NCBI GenBank assembly: GCA_016415585.1
Contig: CP066552.1
Location: 3,658,001 to 3,722,000 of the forward strand
Direction: 5' to 3'
Length of the DNA stretch: 64,000 bases
Source of the DNA: Pectobacterium carotovorum
GTDB taxonomy: Bacteria > Pseudomonadota > Gammaproteobacteria > Enterobacterales > Enterobacteriaceae
Shown here in pieces: positions 47,242 to 56,701 of the stretch. The notes under the pieces are model-generated. The model ran no database searches and was not told where the DNA came from. It was given only the letters and a program-made list of their open reading frames with translations. Position 1 is the stretch's first letter, and every line of letters begins with the position of its first letter. Both the position numbers and the translations under genes were made by a program.

Positions 47242-48135
47242 TTACTGCTTTTCAGGCGGATTCTGTTCCCGCCCTTGCGCCATTTGCCGCTTCACACGCC
47301 ACTGCAAAGCGCTTTTGATGAACAGCGTCAATATCGCCATCACGGTTAACAACGCCGCCGCGGTAAACGCCCCCACGCTGTTATAATCCTGATGCAACAA
47401 TTCGACCTGTAGCGGCAGCGTGTAGGTTTCACCGCGAATCGCACCTGACACCACAGACACGGCGCCAAACTCACCTATCGCTCTGGCATTGGTCAGCACC
47501 ACGCCATACAGCAGCGCCCAGCGAATATTCGGTAGCGTTACCCGATAGAACACCTGCCAGCCTGACGCACCGAGCAGCACTGCCGCTTCTTCTTCCTGGC
47601 TGCCCTGACTCATCATCACCGGAACCAGTTCCCTGACCATAAACGGACAGGTCACGAATATCGTCACCAGCGCAATGCCCGGCCAGGCAAACATCAGTTG
47701 TATCCCCTGCTCATCCAGCCAGCCGCCAACCGGGCCGTTGGTGCTGTAAAAGAGCAGATACAGCAAACCCGCCACCACAGGAGAAACAGCAAAAGGAATG
47801 TCGATCAGCGTGAGCAGCAGTTGCCGCCCCGGAAACTGAAAGCGCGTGACCAGCCACGCCAGCAGCGTGCCAAACACCAGATTCACCGGTACGACAATCG
47901 CGACCACCAGCAGCGTGAGGCCAATGGCATGCAGCATGTCAGGATCGCTCAGGTTACGCCAGACGCCCCCCAGCCCATGCGACAGCGCAGCGGCAAAAAT
48001 TGACACCAAGGGGATGACTAGCATGATGAGCGATAATATCACGCCCAGCGCAATCAACGCCGCTCTCGCCCAGTTACGTTCCTGCCGCACCGGATGGGAT
48101 TGACGCTGCGGCGTCACAGTCGGTATCTCTGCCAT
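47242..48135 (-). CDS. cysW: Sulfate/thiosulfate ABC transporter permease CysW
   Basis: 297 residues, six membrane helices (about 27-260). The permease loop contacting the ATPase has EEEAAVLLGASGWQVFYRVTLP. It pairs with CysT. The reading frame is complete and ends normally; the start overlaps the cysT stop by one base (TAATG). In E. coli the ATPase gene cysA follows at once; here there is none, so the permease needs an ATPase encoded elsewhere. Confidence 0.95.
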   Translation of the reverse strand: MAEIPTVTPQRQSHPVRQERNWARAALIALGVILSLIMLVIPLVSIFAAALSHGLGGVWRNLSDPDMLHAIGLTLLVVAIVVPVNLVFGTLLAWLVTRFQFPGRQLLLTLIDIPFAVSPVVAGLLYLLFYSTNGPVGGWLDEQGIQLMFAWPGIALVTIFVTCPFMVRELVPVMMSQGSQEEEAAVLLGASGWQVFYRVTLPNIRWALLYGVVLTNARAIGEFGAVSVVSGAIRGETYTLPLQVELLHQDYNSVGAFTAAALLTVMAILTLFIKSALQWRVKRQMAQGREQNPPEKQ

Positions 48136-48989
48136 TACACGCTCCGGGTCCGTTGGCCAAAACGGCTTTGCAGCACGTTGACGGCAAACAGTATCAATAA
48201 GGACGCGGCTAACACGACGGAGGCAATCGCGCTGGCAGCAGGGAAATCAAACTCCTGCAAACGGATAAAAATCATCAGCGAAACGACTTCCGTTTGCCAG
48301 GCAATGTTCCCCGCAATAAAGATAACCGCGCCAAACTCGCCCAGACTGCGGGCAAACGACAGCGCGGTGCCCGTTAATAACGCCGGGGTTAACTCCGGTA
48401 AGATGACATAGCGAAAACACTGCCAGCGATTCGCACCCAGCGTTTGTGCCGCCTCTTCGTATTCCGGCCCCAGATCTTCCAACACGGGTTGGACGGTACG
48501 CACCACAAAAGGAATGCTGGTGAACGCCATCGCGACCGTAATCCCCAGCCAGGTATACGACACCTTAATGCCGTACTCTGCCAGCCATGCGCCGTACCAG
48601 CCTGTCGTTGAAAACAACGCGGCCAACGTCAGCCCCGCCACGGCGGTGGGGAGCGCAAAGGGTAAATCCATCAATCCATCCAGCAGGGCTCGGCCAGGAA
48701 AGCGATAACGCGTCAGAATCCACGCCATTAATAGGCCGAATCCGGCATTAAATACCGTCGCCAGCCCTGCCGCCAAGAGCGTGACTTTGTAGGCAGCCAC
48801 CACCTGCGGATTGGAGATCACCGTCCAGTACTGCGCCAGACTCATTTCTGAGAGCTGCATGACCAACGCACTTAAGGGCAGCAGCAGAATCAGACAGACG
48901 AACAGCAGGCTGCTGCCCAGACTCAGCGCGAATCCCGGCAGCACCCGTTTACCTGAACCAGAAAAGACGTTACCCGACCCCAAAGACAT
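48135..48989 (-). CDS. cysT: Sulfate/thiosulfate ABC transporter permease CysT (CysU)
   Basis: 284 residues with six membrane helices. The ATPase-contact loop EEAAQTLGANRWQCFRYVILP and GEFGAVIFIAGNIAWQTEVV are conserved. It forms the translocation channel with CysW. Both junctions in cysP-cysT-cysW are TAATG overlaps, so translation is coupled. Confidence 0.95.
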   Translation of the reverse strand: MSLGSGNVFSGSGKRVLPGFALSLGSSLLFVCLILLLPLSALVMQLSEMSLAQYWTVISNPQVVAAYKVTLLAAGLATVFNAGFGLLMAWILTRYRFPGRALLDGLMDLPFALPTAVAGLTLAALFSTTGWYGAWLAEYGIKVSYTWLGITVAMAFTSIPFVVRTVQPVLEDLGPEYEEAAQTLGANRWQCFRYVILPELTPALLTGTALSFARSLGEFGAVIFIAGNIAWQTEVVSLMIFIRLQEFDFPAASAIASVVLAASLLILFAVNVLQSRFGQRTRSV

Positions 48990-50017
48990 TACTGACGACC
49001 AGCCGCCAGCAATTTATCCAGTTCACCACCGGTGTCGAAGTGGGTTTTCATCACCTGTGGCCACGCCCCAAACTGATCTTCCACTCGGAATAAGGTGGTC
49101 TCCGGGAAGCGGGATTTCAGCGTTTGCGTCAATTCAGGGTTATTCACACGGTAGTAAAAATCGGTGATCACCTTCTGCGCCTCTGGGCTATACAGATAAT
49201 TCAGATAGGCTTTTGCCGCCTGCTCCGTGCCGTTCTTCTCGACATTCTTATCGATCCACGCCACCGGGAATTCCGCCAGCACGTTGACCTTCGGGACGAT
49301 CACCTCGTAGTTCTCAGCGCCGTACTGGTTGCGAATGTTATTCACCTCGGATTCAAAGCTGATCAGCACATCGCCCAACTGGCGTTCCACAAACGTAGTG
49401 GTTGCGCCACGGCCGCCAGTATCAAATACCTCGACGTTCGCCAGAAAACGCTTTACCCACTCGCGCGTTTTGGCCTCATCGCCACCGTTGGCTTTACTGG
49501 TCGCGCCCCAGGCGGCAAGGTAGGTATAGCGGGCATTGCCGGAGGTTTTCGGATTCGGGAAAATCAGCTTAACGTCATCACGCACCAGATCGTTCCAGTC
49601 GTGAATCCCTTTAGGATTGCCCTTGCGAACCAGAAATGCCATGGTGGAGTAGAACGGAGAGCTGTTATTCGGTAAACGCGCCTGCCAATCAGCCGGAATC
49701 AGTTGCCCGCGATCGTGCAGGATCTGAACGTCCGTCACCTGATTATAGGTCACGACATCGGCCTTAAGGCCTTGTAGGATAGCCAACGCCTGTTTAGACG
49801 AACCGGCATGCGATTGTTTGATCGTCAGCGGATCGTTAGGATGCTGCGACAGCCACTGTTTTTCAAAGCCGGGATTGAGCGCAACAAATAGCTCACGCGA
49901 TACATCATAAGAGCTGTTCAGCAGCTCGGTAGCAGAGGCCATGCTCTGCCCGCCCAGCAGCAATGACAGCGCCAGAGAACCTTTCACCAGCCAGCCTTTC
50001 ACCTGTACTTGATTCAT
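48989..50017 (-). CDS. cysP: Thiosulfate/sulfate-binding periplasmic protein CysP
   Basis: 342 residues; signal peptide ends SMASATE. The mature protein matches Cys[39 protein letters not shown]-type [20 protein letters not shown] and [20 protein letters not shown]. It delivers thiosulfate and sulfate to CysTW. The upstream region (50018-50322) should carry the CysB-activated promoter. Confidence 0.96.
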   Translation of the reverse strand: MNQVQVKGWLVKGSLALSLLLGGQSMASATELLNSSYDVSRELFVALNPGFEKQWLSQHPNDPLTIKQSHAGSSKQALAILQGLKADVVTYNQVTDVQILHDRGQLIPADWQARLPNNSSPFYSTMAFLVRKGNPKGIHDWNDLVRDDVKLIFPNPKTSGNARYTYLAAWGATSKANGGDEAKTREWVKRFLANVEVFDTGGRGATTTFVERQLGDVLISFESEVNNIRNQYGAENYEVIVPKVNVLAEFPVAWIDKNVEKNGTEQAAKAYLNYLYSPEAQKVITDFYYRVNNPELTQTLKSRFPETTLFRVEDQFGAWPQVMKTHFDTGGELDKLLAAGRQ

Positions 50018-50322
50018 CTTATATCCTGCCAGAGTTAGAGCCTATTCGGTAGGCCTTGTTATAGGGGCCGTTTACATAGCCGTTTTTTGCATAGCGCAAA
50101 TCAGTGTAGGGGGAAGTGGCGGTTAACATATAACCTTTATATATAACATTTCGGGATTTTTAAGCGCTAAAGGACATAACCCCGAAACGAGCGAGACGAG
50201 AAGAAAAAGTAGGGTGAAAAAGGAAAGGCGCGGCCAGATAGCCCAATGCAGGGAGAGGAAAATTGAAAGCTGAGAGAATTGATGCCTGCACAAGTGCAGG
50301 CATCAGGAAAACGAGTCAGATC
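50018..50322. promoter_or_regulatory. cysP promoter region
   Basis: 305 bp without a gene. On the minus strand an AT-rich block with GGTTATATGTTAACC (imperfect palindrome, about 50122-50136) is followed by possible -10 TACACT. CysB sites are AT-rich and poorly conserved, so this is a candidate only. The yfeX-proximal end has a GATGCCTGCAC/GTGCAGGCATC hairpin at about 50281-50304. Confidence 0.45.
50281..50304 (-). terminator. Hairpin after yfeX
   Basis: GATGCCTGCAC and GTGCAGGCATC are perfect eleven-base arms with a two-base centre (AA), about 20 bases beyond the yfeX stop. The T-run is poor, so termination is uncertain. Confidence 0.6.
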
Positions 50323-51222
50323 TTACAGCGACAAAAGCTTCTCAAGAGAAGGCGCGAAGAAGTAGCTGCCGCTGACGGCACGTGTAAAGCGCAGCATCTC
50401 ATCGCGTTTACCGTCACGATCGCCGAACATGCTCAGCAACTGCTGCTCAATGTTATGCAGACGCGCGCAGTAGGCAACAAAGTAAAGCCCGTTCTTCCCG
50501 CTCGCGGTGCCGTAAGGCAGGCTCTGACGCAGGATTTTCAGCCCTTTACCGTCTTCCTTTAAATCCACGCGGCTAAGATGCGACGTCACAGGGCGCTCAT
50601 CGGAAGACAGTTCTTCATTGTCCTGCTTGGTGCGGCCAATCATTTGCTCTTGCTGCTCCACGCTAAAACGCTGCAACTGCTTCAGATTATGTTCCCAACG
50701 TTGAGTAAACACGTAGCTGCCGCCCGCATCCGGCTGACCTTCTGGGATAATCGCCACAGCGTGACGCGCATCGCCCTGCGGATTTTCCGTGCCGTCGACA
50801 AAGCCGCTTAAATCGCGATCTTCCACCCAACGGAAACCGTGCGTCTCTTCTTCGATACGAATCGCGCTACCAAACGTCGCCAGCGCCGCCTGTGCCAGCG
50901 TGAAATTAACATCATGGCGCAGCGATTGGATATGGATCAACAGGTCGCGCTGCGTGGCAGGAGCAAGCCCGTTGCCCAGCGGCATGAACGGCTTCAGCTC
51001 CGCTGCACCGTGGTTGCAGTCCAGATCCCGCCAGACATCGCTGCCAAACGCCAGCACGGCGCCTAATCCCGCATCGGGATACTGCTGCTGTAACTCTTGT
51101 AACATCTGACAGAATTTTTTGCATCCCTGCCGGATAGCATCAAACTCTCCCTGAATCATCGCTTCCATAAAAATGGCAAAACGGCGGTGTTCCAATAAAA
51201 TACCGCTCTGAATTGGTGTCAT
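50323..51222 (-). CDS. yfeX: Dye-decolourising (DyP-type) heme peroxidase YfeX
   Basis: 299 residues, the length of E. coli Yfe[13 protein letters not shown] near residue 140 is the DyP catalytic GxxDG motif, and RWEHNL near 213 holds the heme-ligand His with SRVDL/R after. It is cytoplasmic (no signal peptide), and it may oxidise porphyrinogens. It sits next to yfeY as in E. coli. Confidence 0.94.
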   Translation of the reverse strand: MTPIQSGILLEHRRFAIFMEAMIQGEFDAIRQGCKKFCQMLQELQQQYPDAGLGAVLAFGSDVWRDLDCNHGAAELKPFMPLGNGLAPATQRDLLIHIQSLRHDVNFTLAQAALATFGSAIRIEEETHGFRWVEDRDLSGFVDGTENPQGDARHAVAIIPEGQPDAGGSYVFTQRWEHNLKQLQRFSVEQQEQMIGRTKQDNEELSSDERPVTSHLSRVDLKEDGKGLKILRQSLPYGTASGKNGLYFVAYCARLHNIEQQLLSMFGDRDGKRDEMLRFTRAVSGSYFFAPSLEKLLSL

Positions 51223-51295
51223 TTCTGCTTCCTCAAGCGTCAGTTTTTTCTTTGTTGTTATGGTTTACTACGATAGTTATGGCGCATACGACCGC

Positions 51296-51341
51296 CGAAA
51301 AAATATCAGGCGGCGCCGCTATCATACCGGAAGCCGCCTGA
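51296..51341 (-). terminator. Terminator of yfeY
   Basis: TCAGGCGGC and GCCGCCTGA form a nine-base stem and the minus strand continues TATTTTTTTC. It lies just after the yfeY stop. Confidence 0.85.
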
Positions 51342-51364
51342 CTTTTACCTTGCGTAAACGCAAG

Positions 51365-51964
51365 TTAGTTTCGCGCCTGCGCGTGCCACACGATTTTGCT
51401 CACTTTCCAGGTTTTCAGGATATCATCGGGCGGCATCAAGCCTTCCGGGCCGCTCCACTCGCCGGAATAGACGTAGCTGATATGCGTACTCTGCGGCGCG
51501 GCACATTCCACGCTCTGCGCATCATCACCTTGCCCTAACTGGCAGGATTCAAACGCCTTACTGTAGGTATTGCTAAAAACATCCCCTATTTTTACGCCAC
51601 CTGCGCTGCCAACCGCCGGATCCATGACCTCAACTTTACGCACGCTGCCCTTCGGCTGCCCGCTGATGATCATCTTCACGTCTTTGCCATCCAGCGCCTG
51701 ATAAAACGCAACCAGTTGACCGTTGGACGTGCCCATTCCGCTACGCAGTTGATAACTGCCATCCAGCGCGCTCTGTAGCGCCCCTTCGGACAGCGGCGTA
51801 CCGGCATTGATGCCGCCGACACCTGCATCGGTAACCTCCAGCGAGCTGCCGAACCAGTTAAACGGCGACAGGCTGGACCAGGAGAAATTAGAAAGCGTGC
51901 TGCATCCGGTCAGCAACAGCGGTAAACCCAGCACCAGCGATAAACCCAGCGGGCGAAAATTCAT
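51365..51964 (-). CDS. yfeY: RpoE-regulated lipoprotein YfeY
   Basis: 199 residues. The lipobox LLLTGC places the acylated Cys at residue 21. The rest resembles E. coli YfeY (about 191 residues), a sigma-E regulon lipoprotein of unknown function, with EWSGPEGLMPPDDILKTWKV near the C-terminus. The cysteines in SCQLG and VECAAP could form a disulfide. Upstream of it is a short gap to fusD. Confidence 0.88.
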   Translation of the reverse strand: MNFRPLGLSLVLGLPLLLTGCSTLSNFSWSSLSPFNWFGSSLEVTDAGVGGINAGTPLSEGALQSALDGSYQLRSGMGTSNGQLVAFYQALDGKDVKMIISGQPKGSVRKVEVMDPAVGSAGGVKIGDVFSNTYSKAFESCQLGQGDDAQSVECAAPQSTHISYVYSGEWSGPEGLMPPDDILKTWKVSKIVWHAQARN

Positions 51965-52151
51965 GGCATGTACTCCTCAAGATTGAACGGCTTTCGTCAT
52001 CAGCCACCCTAGTAAGATGGGGATTGGAGTCTGCGAGCGACGAAAAGTGCCGTAAAGACGGGATAATCCTGCGGAGGATTATAGGAAGCATGTGAAAAGA
52101 AGCAAACCGGAACCGCAGGCCTCCCGAGAGCCGGAAGGCCTGCGAACAACA

Positions 52152-53825
52152 TCAACTGCGCTGTGAGGCAAAATCCGTTAAGTCATAACGGTGCGTGAAC
52201 AGATCGTCCAACTCCGTCTGGTGCGTAATCGCCACCACGGTACACGCAGGCAACGCCAGCTTGACCAGTGCCAAAAGCTGTCTGGCGGCATCATGATCCA
52301 GATTGCTGGTCGCTTCATCCAGATAAAGCGTATCGGGTTTAGCAATCAGCGCGCGGGCAAAAGCAACACGCTGCCGCTCGCCACCGGAGAACACCCGATC
52401 CCAGTTCAATTGCTCATCCAGACGATCGCGCCACGCGCCCAGCCCAACGCTATCGAGCGTCTGACGCAGCATCTCACTGTCAGCCAGCGGCGGATGCGGA
52501 TAGCAGAGGATCTCTGCCAACGTACCCTGCCCCAAATAGCTTTGCTGCGGTAACAGCAAGCTGCGACCTTCAAGCGACTGCCAGCGGCCATCGTAATACG
52601 GCCACAGGCCGCTTAACGTACGCAGTAGCGTTGATTTCCCCAGCCCGCTACGGCCAGAAAACTTACTCCAGCTACCCGCTTCACAGCTCAGATCCACCTT
52701 TTGCAGCAGTGGAGCGCCCTGCGGCGTGGTGAAAGAAAGCTGATCCAGTTGCAGACGCTCACCGACCGGAACCACTTCATCTTCAGACTGATGGCGTTTG
52801 ATTTCCTGTTTGAACTGGCTCAAACGTTCCATGCTCGCGGAAAGCTCCATGAATTCCCGATACATGCGAATAAACCAGCTCAACGCGCCATGCACCTGAG
52901 CAAACGCTCCGCGGATTTGCATCAACCCACCTAGCGTCACCGTTTTGCTGAGAAAGGCCGGTAATGCAGCAAAAATAGGGACGATCAAGCTAACACGCAT
53001 GTAACCCGTAGTGAAAAAACCCAGATTACGTTCCGCATTCATTGAACGCCACCAGTTAGAGACAATCGCAGAAAATTGACGCTTGAGATGGCTTTTTTCT
53101 TGCTGTTCGCCACCATATAGCGCAATTTGCTCCGCGTTATCATGCTTACGCAGCAAAGACGCACGAAAATTCGCTTCAGCACGTTGCTTCTCATAGTTAA
53201 TACCGTGCAGCCGTTTACCGATCAGATGCGTAATCAAGGTGCCGAACACGGTATAAATAATGACGGCCCAGACCAGGTAACCTTTGATTACCCACTCCTC
53301 ACCAAATAGCGTAAAACGCTGTACTCCCGACAGTTCCCAGAGAATGATGACGAAAGATGACAACTGGGCAGTCACAACCAAAAATGACGCCACCAGACTC
53401 ACCGTTTTATCAACAAATAAGCTGATATCCTCAGCGATACGTTGATCGGGGTTATCGATTTTTCCCACTATCGACATCCGATAAAACGCCCGCTTTGCCA
53501 ACCAGCTATTCACTAACTCTTCCGTCATGGCACTGCGCCAGCGAATGATCAGCCAGCGAGTGAACCAGTCCTGATGCACAAATACCACGATATAAATCAG
53601 GATATAGATGCCGTACTCTTTCATGAGAGAGAGCAGCAAGCTGCTATCAAACGTACCTAGCGCATCGTAAAACGTTTTACTCCAGTCATTGAGCAATACG
53701 TTGAGATAGACGATGGTCCATCCCATACTGATGGCAGCAACAAGAAGTAACAGGGCTAATAAGCCTTGTTTTCCCCGCCAAAAAGGGCGGCAGAGATCGA
53801 CAAACTGTGCCGCTATCTTTTTCAC
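52152..53825 (-). CDS. fusD: FusD, ABC transporter of the ferredoxin uptake operon (YddA-like)
   Basis: 557 residues: a membrane domain of the SbmA/ABCD type (about 1-330, with about six helices and NDWSKTFYDALGTFD early) fused to an ATPase domain (about 365-550). GRSGLGKST is Walker A, SGGERQRVAFARAL the signature and TLYLDEATSNLD Walker B. It is the half-transporter type that exports or imports peptides. It overlaps fusC by four bases. In the Pectobacterium Fus system it is thought to move ferredoxin-derived peptides; its direction is unproven. Confidence 0.92.
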   Translation of the reverse strand: MKKIAAQFVDLCRPFWRGKQGLLALLLLVAAISMGWTIVYLNVLLNDWSKTFYDALGTFDSSLLLSLMKEYGIYILIYIVVFVHQDWFTRWLIIRWRSAMTEELVNSWLAKRAFYRMSIVGKIDNPDQRIAEDISLFVDKTVSLVASFLVVTAQLSSFVIILWELSGVQRFTLFGEEWVIKGYLVWAVIIYTVFGTLITHLIGKRLHGINYEKQRAEANFRASLLRKHDNAEQIALYGGEQQEKSHLKRQFSAIVSNWWRSMNAERNLGFFTTGYMRVSLIVPIFAALPAFLSKTVTLGGLMQIRGAFAQVHGALSWFIRMYREFMELSASMERLSQFKQEIKRHQSEDEVVPVGERLQLDQLSFTTPQGAPLLQKVDLSCEAGSWSKFSGRSGLGKSTLLRTLSGLWPYYDGRWQSLEGRSLLLPQQSYLGQGTLAEILCYPHPPLADSEMLRQTLDSVGLGAWRDRLDEQLNWDRVFSGGERQRVAFARALIAKPDTLYLDEATSNLDHDAARQLLALVKLALPACTVVAITHQTELDDLFTHRYDLTDFASQRS

Positions 53826-56596
53826 TCTTTCACCTCTTGCGGCAAGGTGATGTAAAGCACGCGGTTATCCGGGTTATACAGCTTCGCCGACATCGCCCGT
53901 ACGTCTTCCAGCGTGATGCTATCCGCCAGTTTGGCTACGCTAGTCAGATAACGCGGATCGTCATAATGGCGGTAGCTCAGGAGCAGACGGCGCTGTATCG
54001 TCATGAGATCGCTCTGACGCCCTTTTTCCGCACGAATGAACTGTGCTTTCTGCTCATCCACATCCTGCTGGGTGATATTTTTCGGCAGTTCAGCAAAGGC
54101 TTTCTCGGCCAATGTCCATAGCTCCTGCGCACGTTCAGGCGCGCTGGTAAAGCTCACTTCTGTCTCAATACGCTGTCTTTTATCTTCCAGTTCGCTATCG
54201 ACACGCATGCGATAAATACCTAACGCATCATCACGCAGGCTGGTTTTGAGATATTTATTCGCCAGATTACGGGCAACGCTCACCTGCACAGCGGCCTGTG
54301 GTGTCCACGCATGCGGTGTGAAGCTCCAGGCGCGGATATCGGCACGCGGTTCAATACTGATAGCCGATGTCGCTTCACGTTTACCCGGCAGAGCCAGATG
54401 TGATTTCACCTCGCCAGCAGGCTGACGCGGGATCGTCGCTAAATAGCGTTCAACCTGCGGCAAAATCTGTGCAGCAGGCATATCTGCCACCAGATAGTAG
54501 GTTACCGGGGCAAACACCGCTTTATGCCACTGTGAAAGCAGCGCCGGCGCTGAAATTTGCTTCAGTTCCGCAATTTCAGGTTGCTGCCAGGCTGGCTCAC
54601 CGAAACGCAGTTTGGCAATGTCACCGGCCCGTACTCCTGAAACAGATTGATCGTCATTGGCTTTTTGACGCGCCAGACCCATCATGCTTTCTTTCATCAC
54701 GTCAGGGTCGATACCCGGGGCCACATTCAGCTCACGATATAGTCCCAGCAGGCTTGCCAACTGCTCTGTTGGCGCACTTCCGTTCACGGTGAGTTGATCG
54801 GCTTCCTGAGCAATACCCAGCGACAGCGTCTTTTCCTTTTTCCAGTTATTAAGCGCTTCACCGTTCCATGTTGCCGGTCCGCTTTGGTTTACCAGTTGGC
54901 TTGCCAGCTGTACCTGCCACGGATTGGTCGACGTGGACAAATATCCTGCGTCGCTCACTGCCGTCAGGTAGACTTTTTTACCCGCTTCTGGCGCACGCAG
55001 CCATACCACGCGGTCACCATTGCTCAACTGCCACTGCTCTACCTTCTGCGCGGCAAAGGTCTTCACCGCCGTACGTTTCCCACTTTGCGTTACGGCAGGC
55101 AATTCAGGGATGACTTTCTCTTTTTCTACTTGCAGCGGTGCCAGCGTCGCGGCTGCCCACTGTGCCTGCAACTTACGAATCGCATCCGGTTTAGGCAAGG
55201 TGAAAGGCGTCGCGCCCGGCACGCTAAACTGAACCAACGTATCAGGTGACGCTAACCAACGTTGCCAATGGCGGTTCACATCTTCCGCCGTGATGGTATC
55301 CAGCGCTTCCAGTGCATCTTTACCGCGCTGCTGGCTGCCGACATAAGGGCGATCCTGCTGCCAGACGATGGTCAATTGTTGAACCCAGTCTGAAAACTCA
55401 CGTTTTTCAGGTGTATCACTCATACGCTGCGCGACTTCACGAATGTCGGATGTGATCTCCGTGATGTCCTGTTCGTTTAACGGATAACGTTTGAAACGCT
55501 CAATTTCTTTCAGTACAGCGGAAATAGCTGCGTCATGACCACCCGGCATCACATTGGCGAAAAAGCCTAGTGCAGCCGTCGTTTTACCGATATCCGATTT
55601 ACGCACCACCAGACTACTGGCGTCTTGCGGCAGTTCCGCTTGTTGTCGACGAACCTGACGTGTTACCGCAGACAGTGTGATTTGAGTCAGCAAACGATGA
55701 CGGTAATCGGATTGGCCGAATGTGTCTTTGTCATTGAAACGGTAGACAAATGACACCTGGCTGCTGCCACTCTGGCTATCCTGCAAACGCGCAACGTTGA
55801 GTCTCGGTTTCAGTAACGGCTCATAGTAATCACGGGCTGGCACAGCGACATTCGGCAACGGTGCAAAATAGCGTTGAATTTCGCGTTCTGCATCCGCAGG
55901 CGTGATATCACCAATGATCATCAAACGCATATTCGACGGGTGATACCAGCGTTGATAGAAATCCTGTAGTACGCTGGCTGGCGTGTCGTTAATCGACGCT
56001 TCCGTGCCAATCGTTGGGCGGGAAGGATAACGAGAGTCATGGCGAATCGCCTGTACGCGCTGCTGGTTCATACGTTCCGCTACGCCCAGCTTGCCACGCC
56101 ATTCTTCCATGATAATTTTGCGCTCATCATCAAGATCGCTTTGCAGCAATTTGGCATGGCCCGTCATCTGGCTCAGCGCCTGCAAGGTCGTCCCCAGATC
56201 GCGGTTACCTTTCGGCGGGCTCATCATGTACATGGTGCGCTCGTAGTTGGTCACGGCGTTATAGCTCTGCCCGCGTACCCATCCCTGCTTGTGCAGTTCC
56301 GTACTCACACCTTGAGGAAACGCCTCGCTGGCGCGGAACACCATATGCTCCACGATATGCGCCACGCCAGATTCGTTGTCCTTCTCATCAATCGAACCGA
56401 CATCCACAATCAGACGAATATCAACCCGCGACTTCTGCCCTTCCAGCGGCACAAGGGTGTAACGCAGTCCATTTGCCAACGTCCCTTCTTTAAAAACCGG
56501 CAACGGGCTTTTAACTTCTTCGGCCTGGCTCACCAGACTCCCCGCTAACAGACCGACAGCCGTTAGCGATAACCAGCAACATCTCTTCCAGTTCAT
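53822..56596 (-). CDS. fusC: FusC, periplasmic M16 zinc protease for ferredoxin
   Basis: 924 residues from ATG 56596, preceded by AAAGG, with a signal peptide ending GSLVSQAEE; an upstream in-frame ATG at 56677 is disfavoured. The inverted zinc motif HIVEH (His80, Glu83, His84) and a downstream Glu in DDERKIIMEEW form the M16 active site. Four half-domains make the pitrilysin clamshell. In Pectobacterium FusC cleaves plant ferredoxin after import to release iron. E. coli PqqL is the homologue. The start lies 105 bases after fusA. Confidence 0.96.
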   Translation of the reverse strand: MNWKRCCWLSLTAVGLLAGSLVSQAEEVKSPLPVFKEGTLANGLRYTLVPLEGQKSRVDIRLIVDVGSIDEKDNESGVAHIVEHMVFRASEAFPQGVSTELHKQGWVRGQSYNAVTNYERTMYMMSPPKGNRDLGTTLQALSQMTGHAKLLQSDLDDERKIIMEEWRGKLGVAERMNQQRVQAIRHDSRYPSRPTIGTEASINDTPASVLQDFYQRWYHPSNMRLMIIGDITPADAEREIQRYFAPLPNVAVPARDYYEPLLKPRLNVARLQDSQSGSSQVSFVYRFNDKDTFGQSDYRHRLLTQITLSAVTRQVRRQQAELPQDASSLVVRKSDIGKTTAALGFFANVMPGGHDAAISAVLKEIERFKRYPLNEQDITEITSDIREVAQRMSDTPEKREFSDWVQQLTIVWQQDRPYVGSQQRGKDALEALDTITAEDVNRHWQRWLASPDTLVQFSVPGATPFTLPKPDAIRKLQAQWAAATLAPLQVEKEKVIPELPAVTQSGKRTAVKTFAAQKVEQWQLSNGDRVVWLRAPEAGKKVYLTAVSDAGYLSTSTNPWQVQLASQLVNQSGPATWNGEALNNWKKEKTLSLGIAQEADQLTVNGSAPTEQLASLLGLYRELNVAPGIDPDVMKESMMGLARQKANDDQSVSGVRAGDIAKLRFGEPAWQQPEIAELKQISAPALLSQWHKAVFAPVTYYLVADMPAAQILPQVERYLATIPRQPAGEVKSHLALPGKREATSAISIEPRADIRAWSFTPHAWTPQAAVQVSVARNLANKYLKTSLRDDALGIYRMRVDSELEDKRQRIETEVSFTSAPERAQELWTLAEKAFAELPKNITQQDVDEQKAQFIRAEKGRQSDLMTIQRRLLLSYRHYDDPRYLTSVAKLADSITLEDVRAMSAKLYNPDNRVLYITLPQEVKE

Positions 56597-56701
56597 AACA
56601 ACCTTTTCGTTTTTATTTTTGCCTGCAAGGCAATTTCTTAGCGCATAGATGCAAAATGCCCCGTCATTCGTCAGCATGCGACGAATGACGGGGCATAGGA
56701 T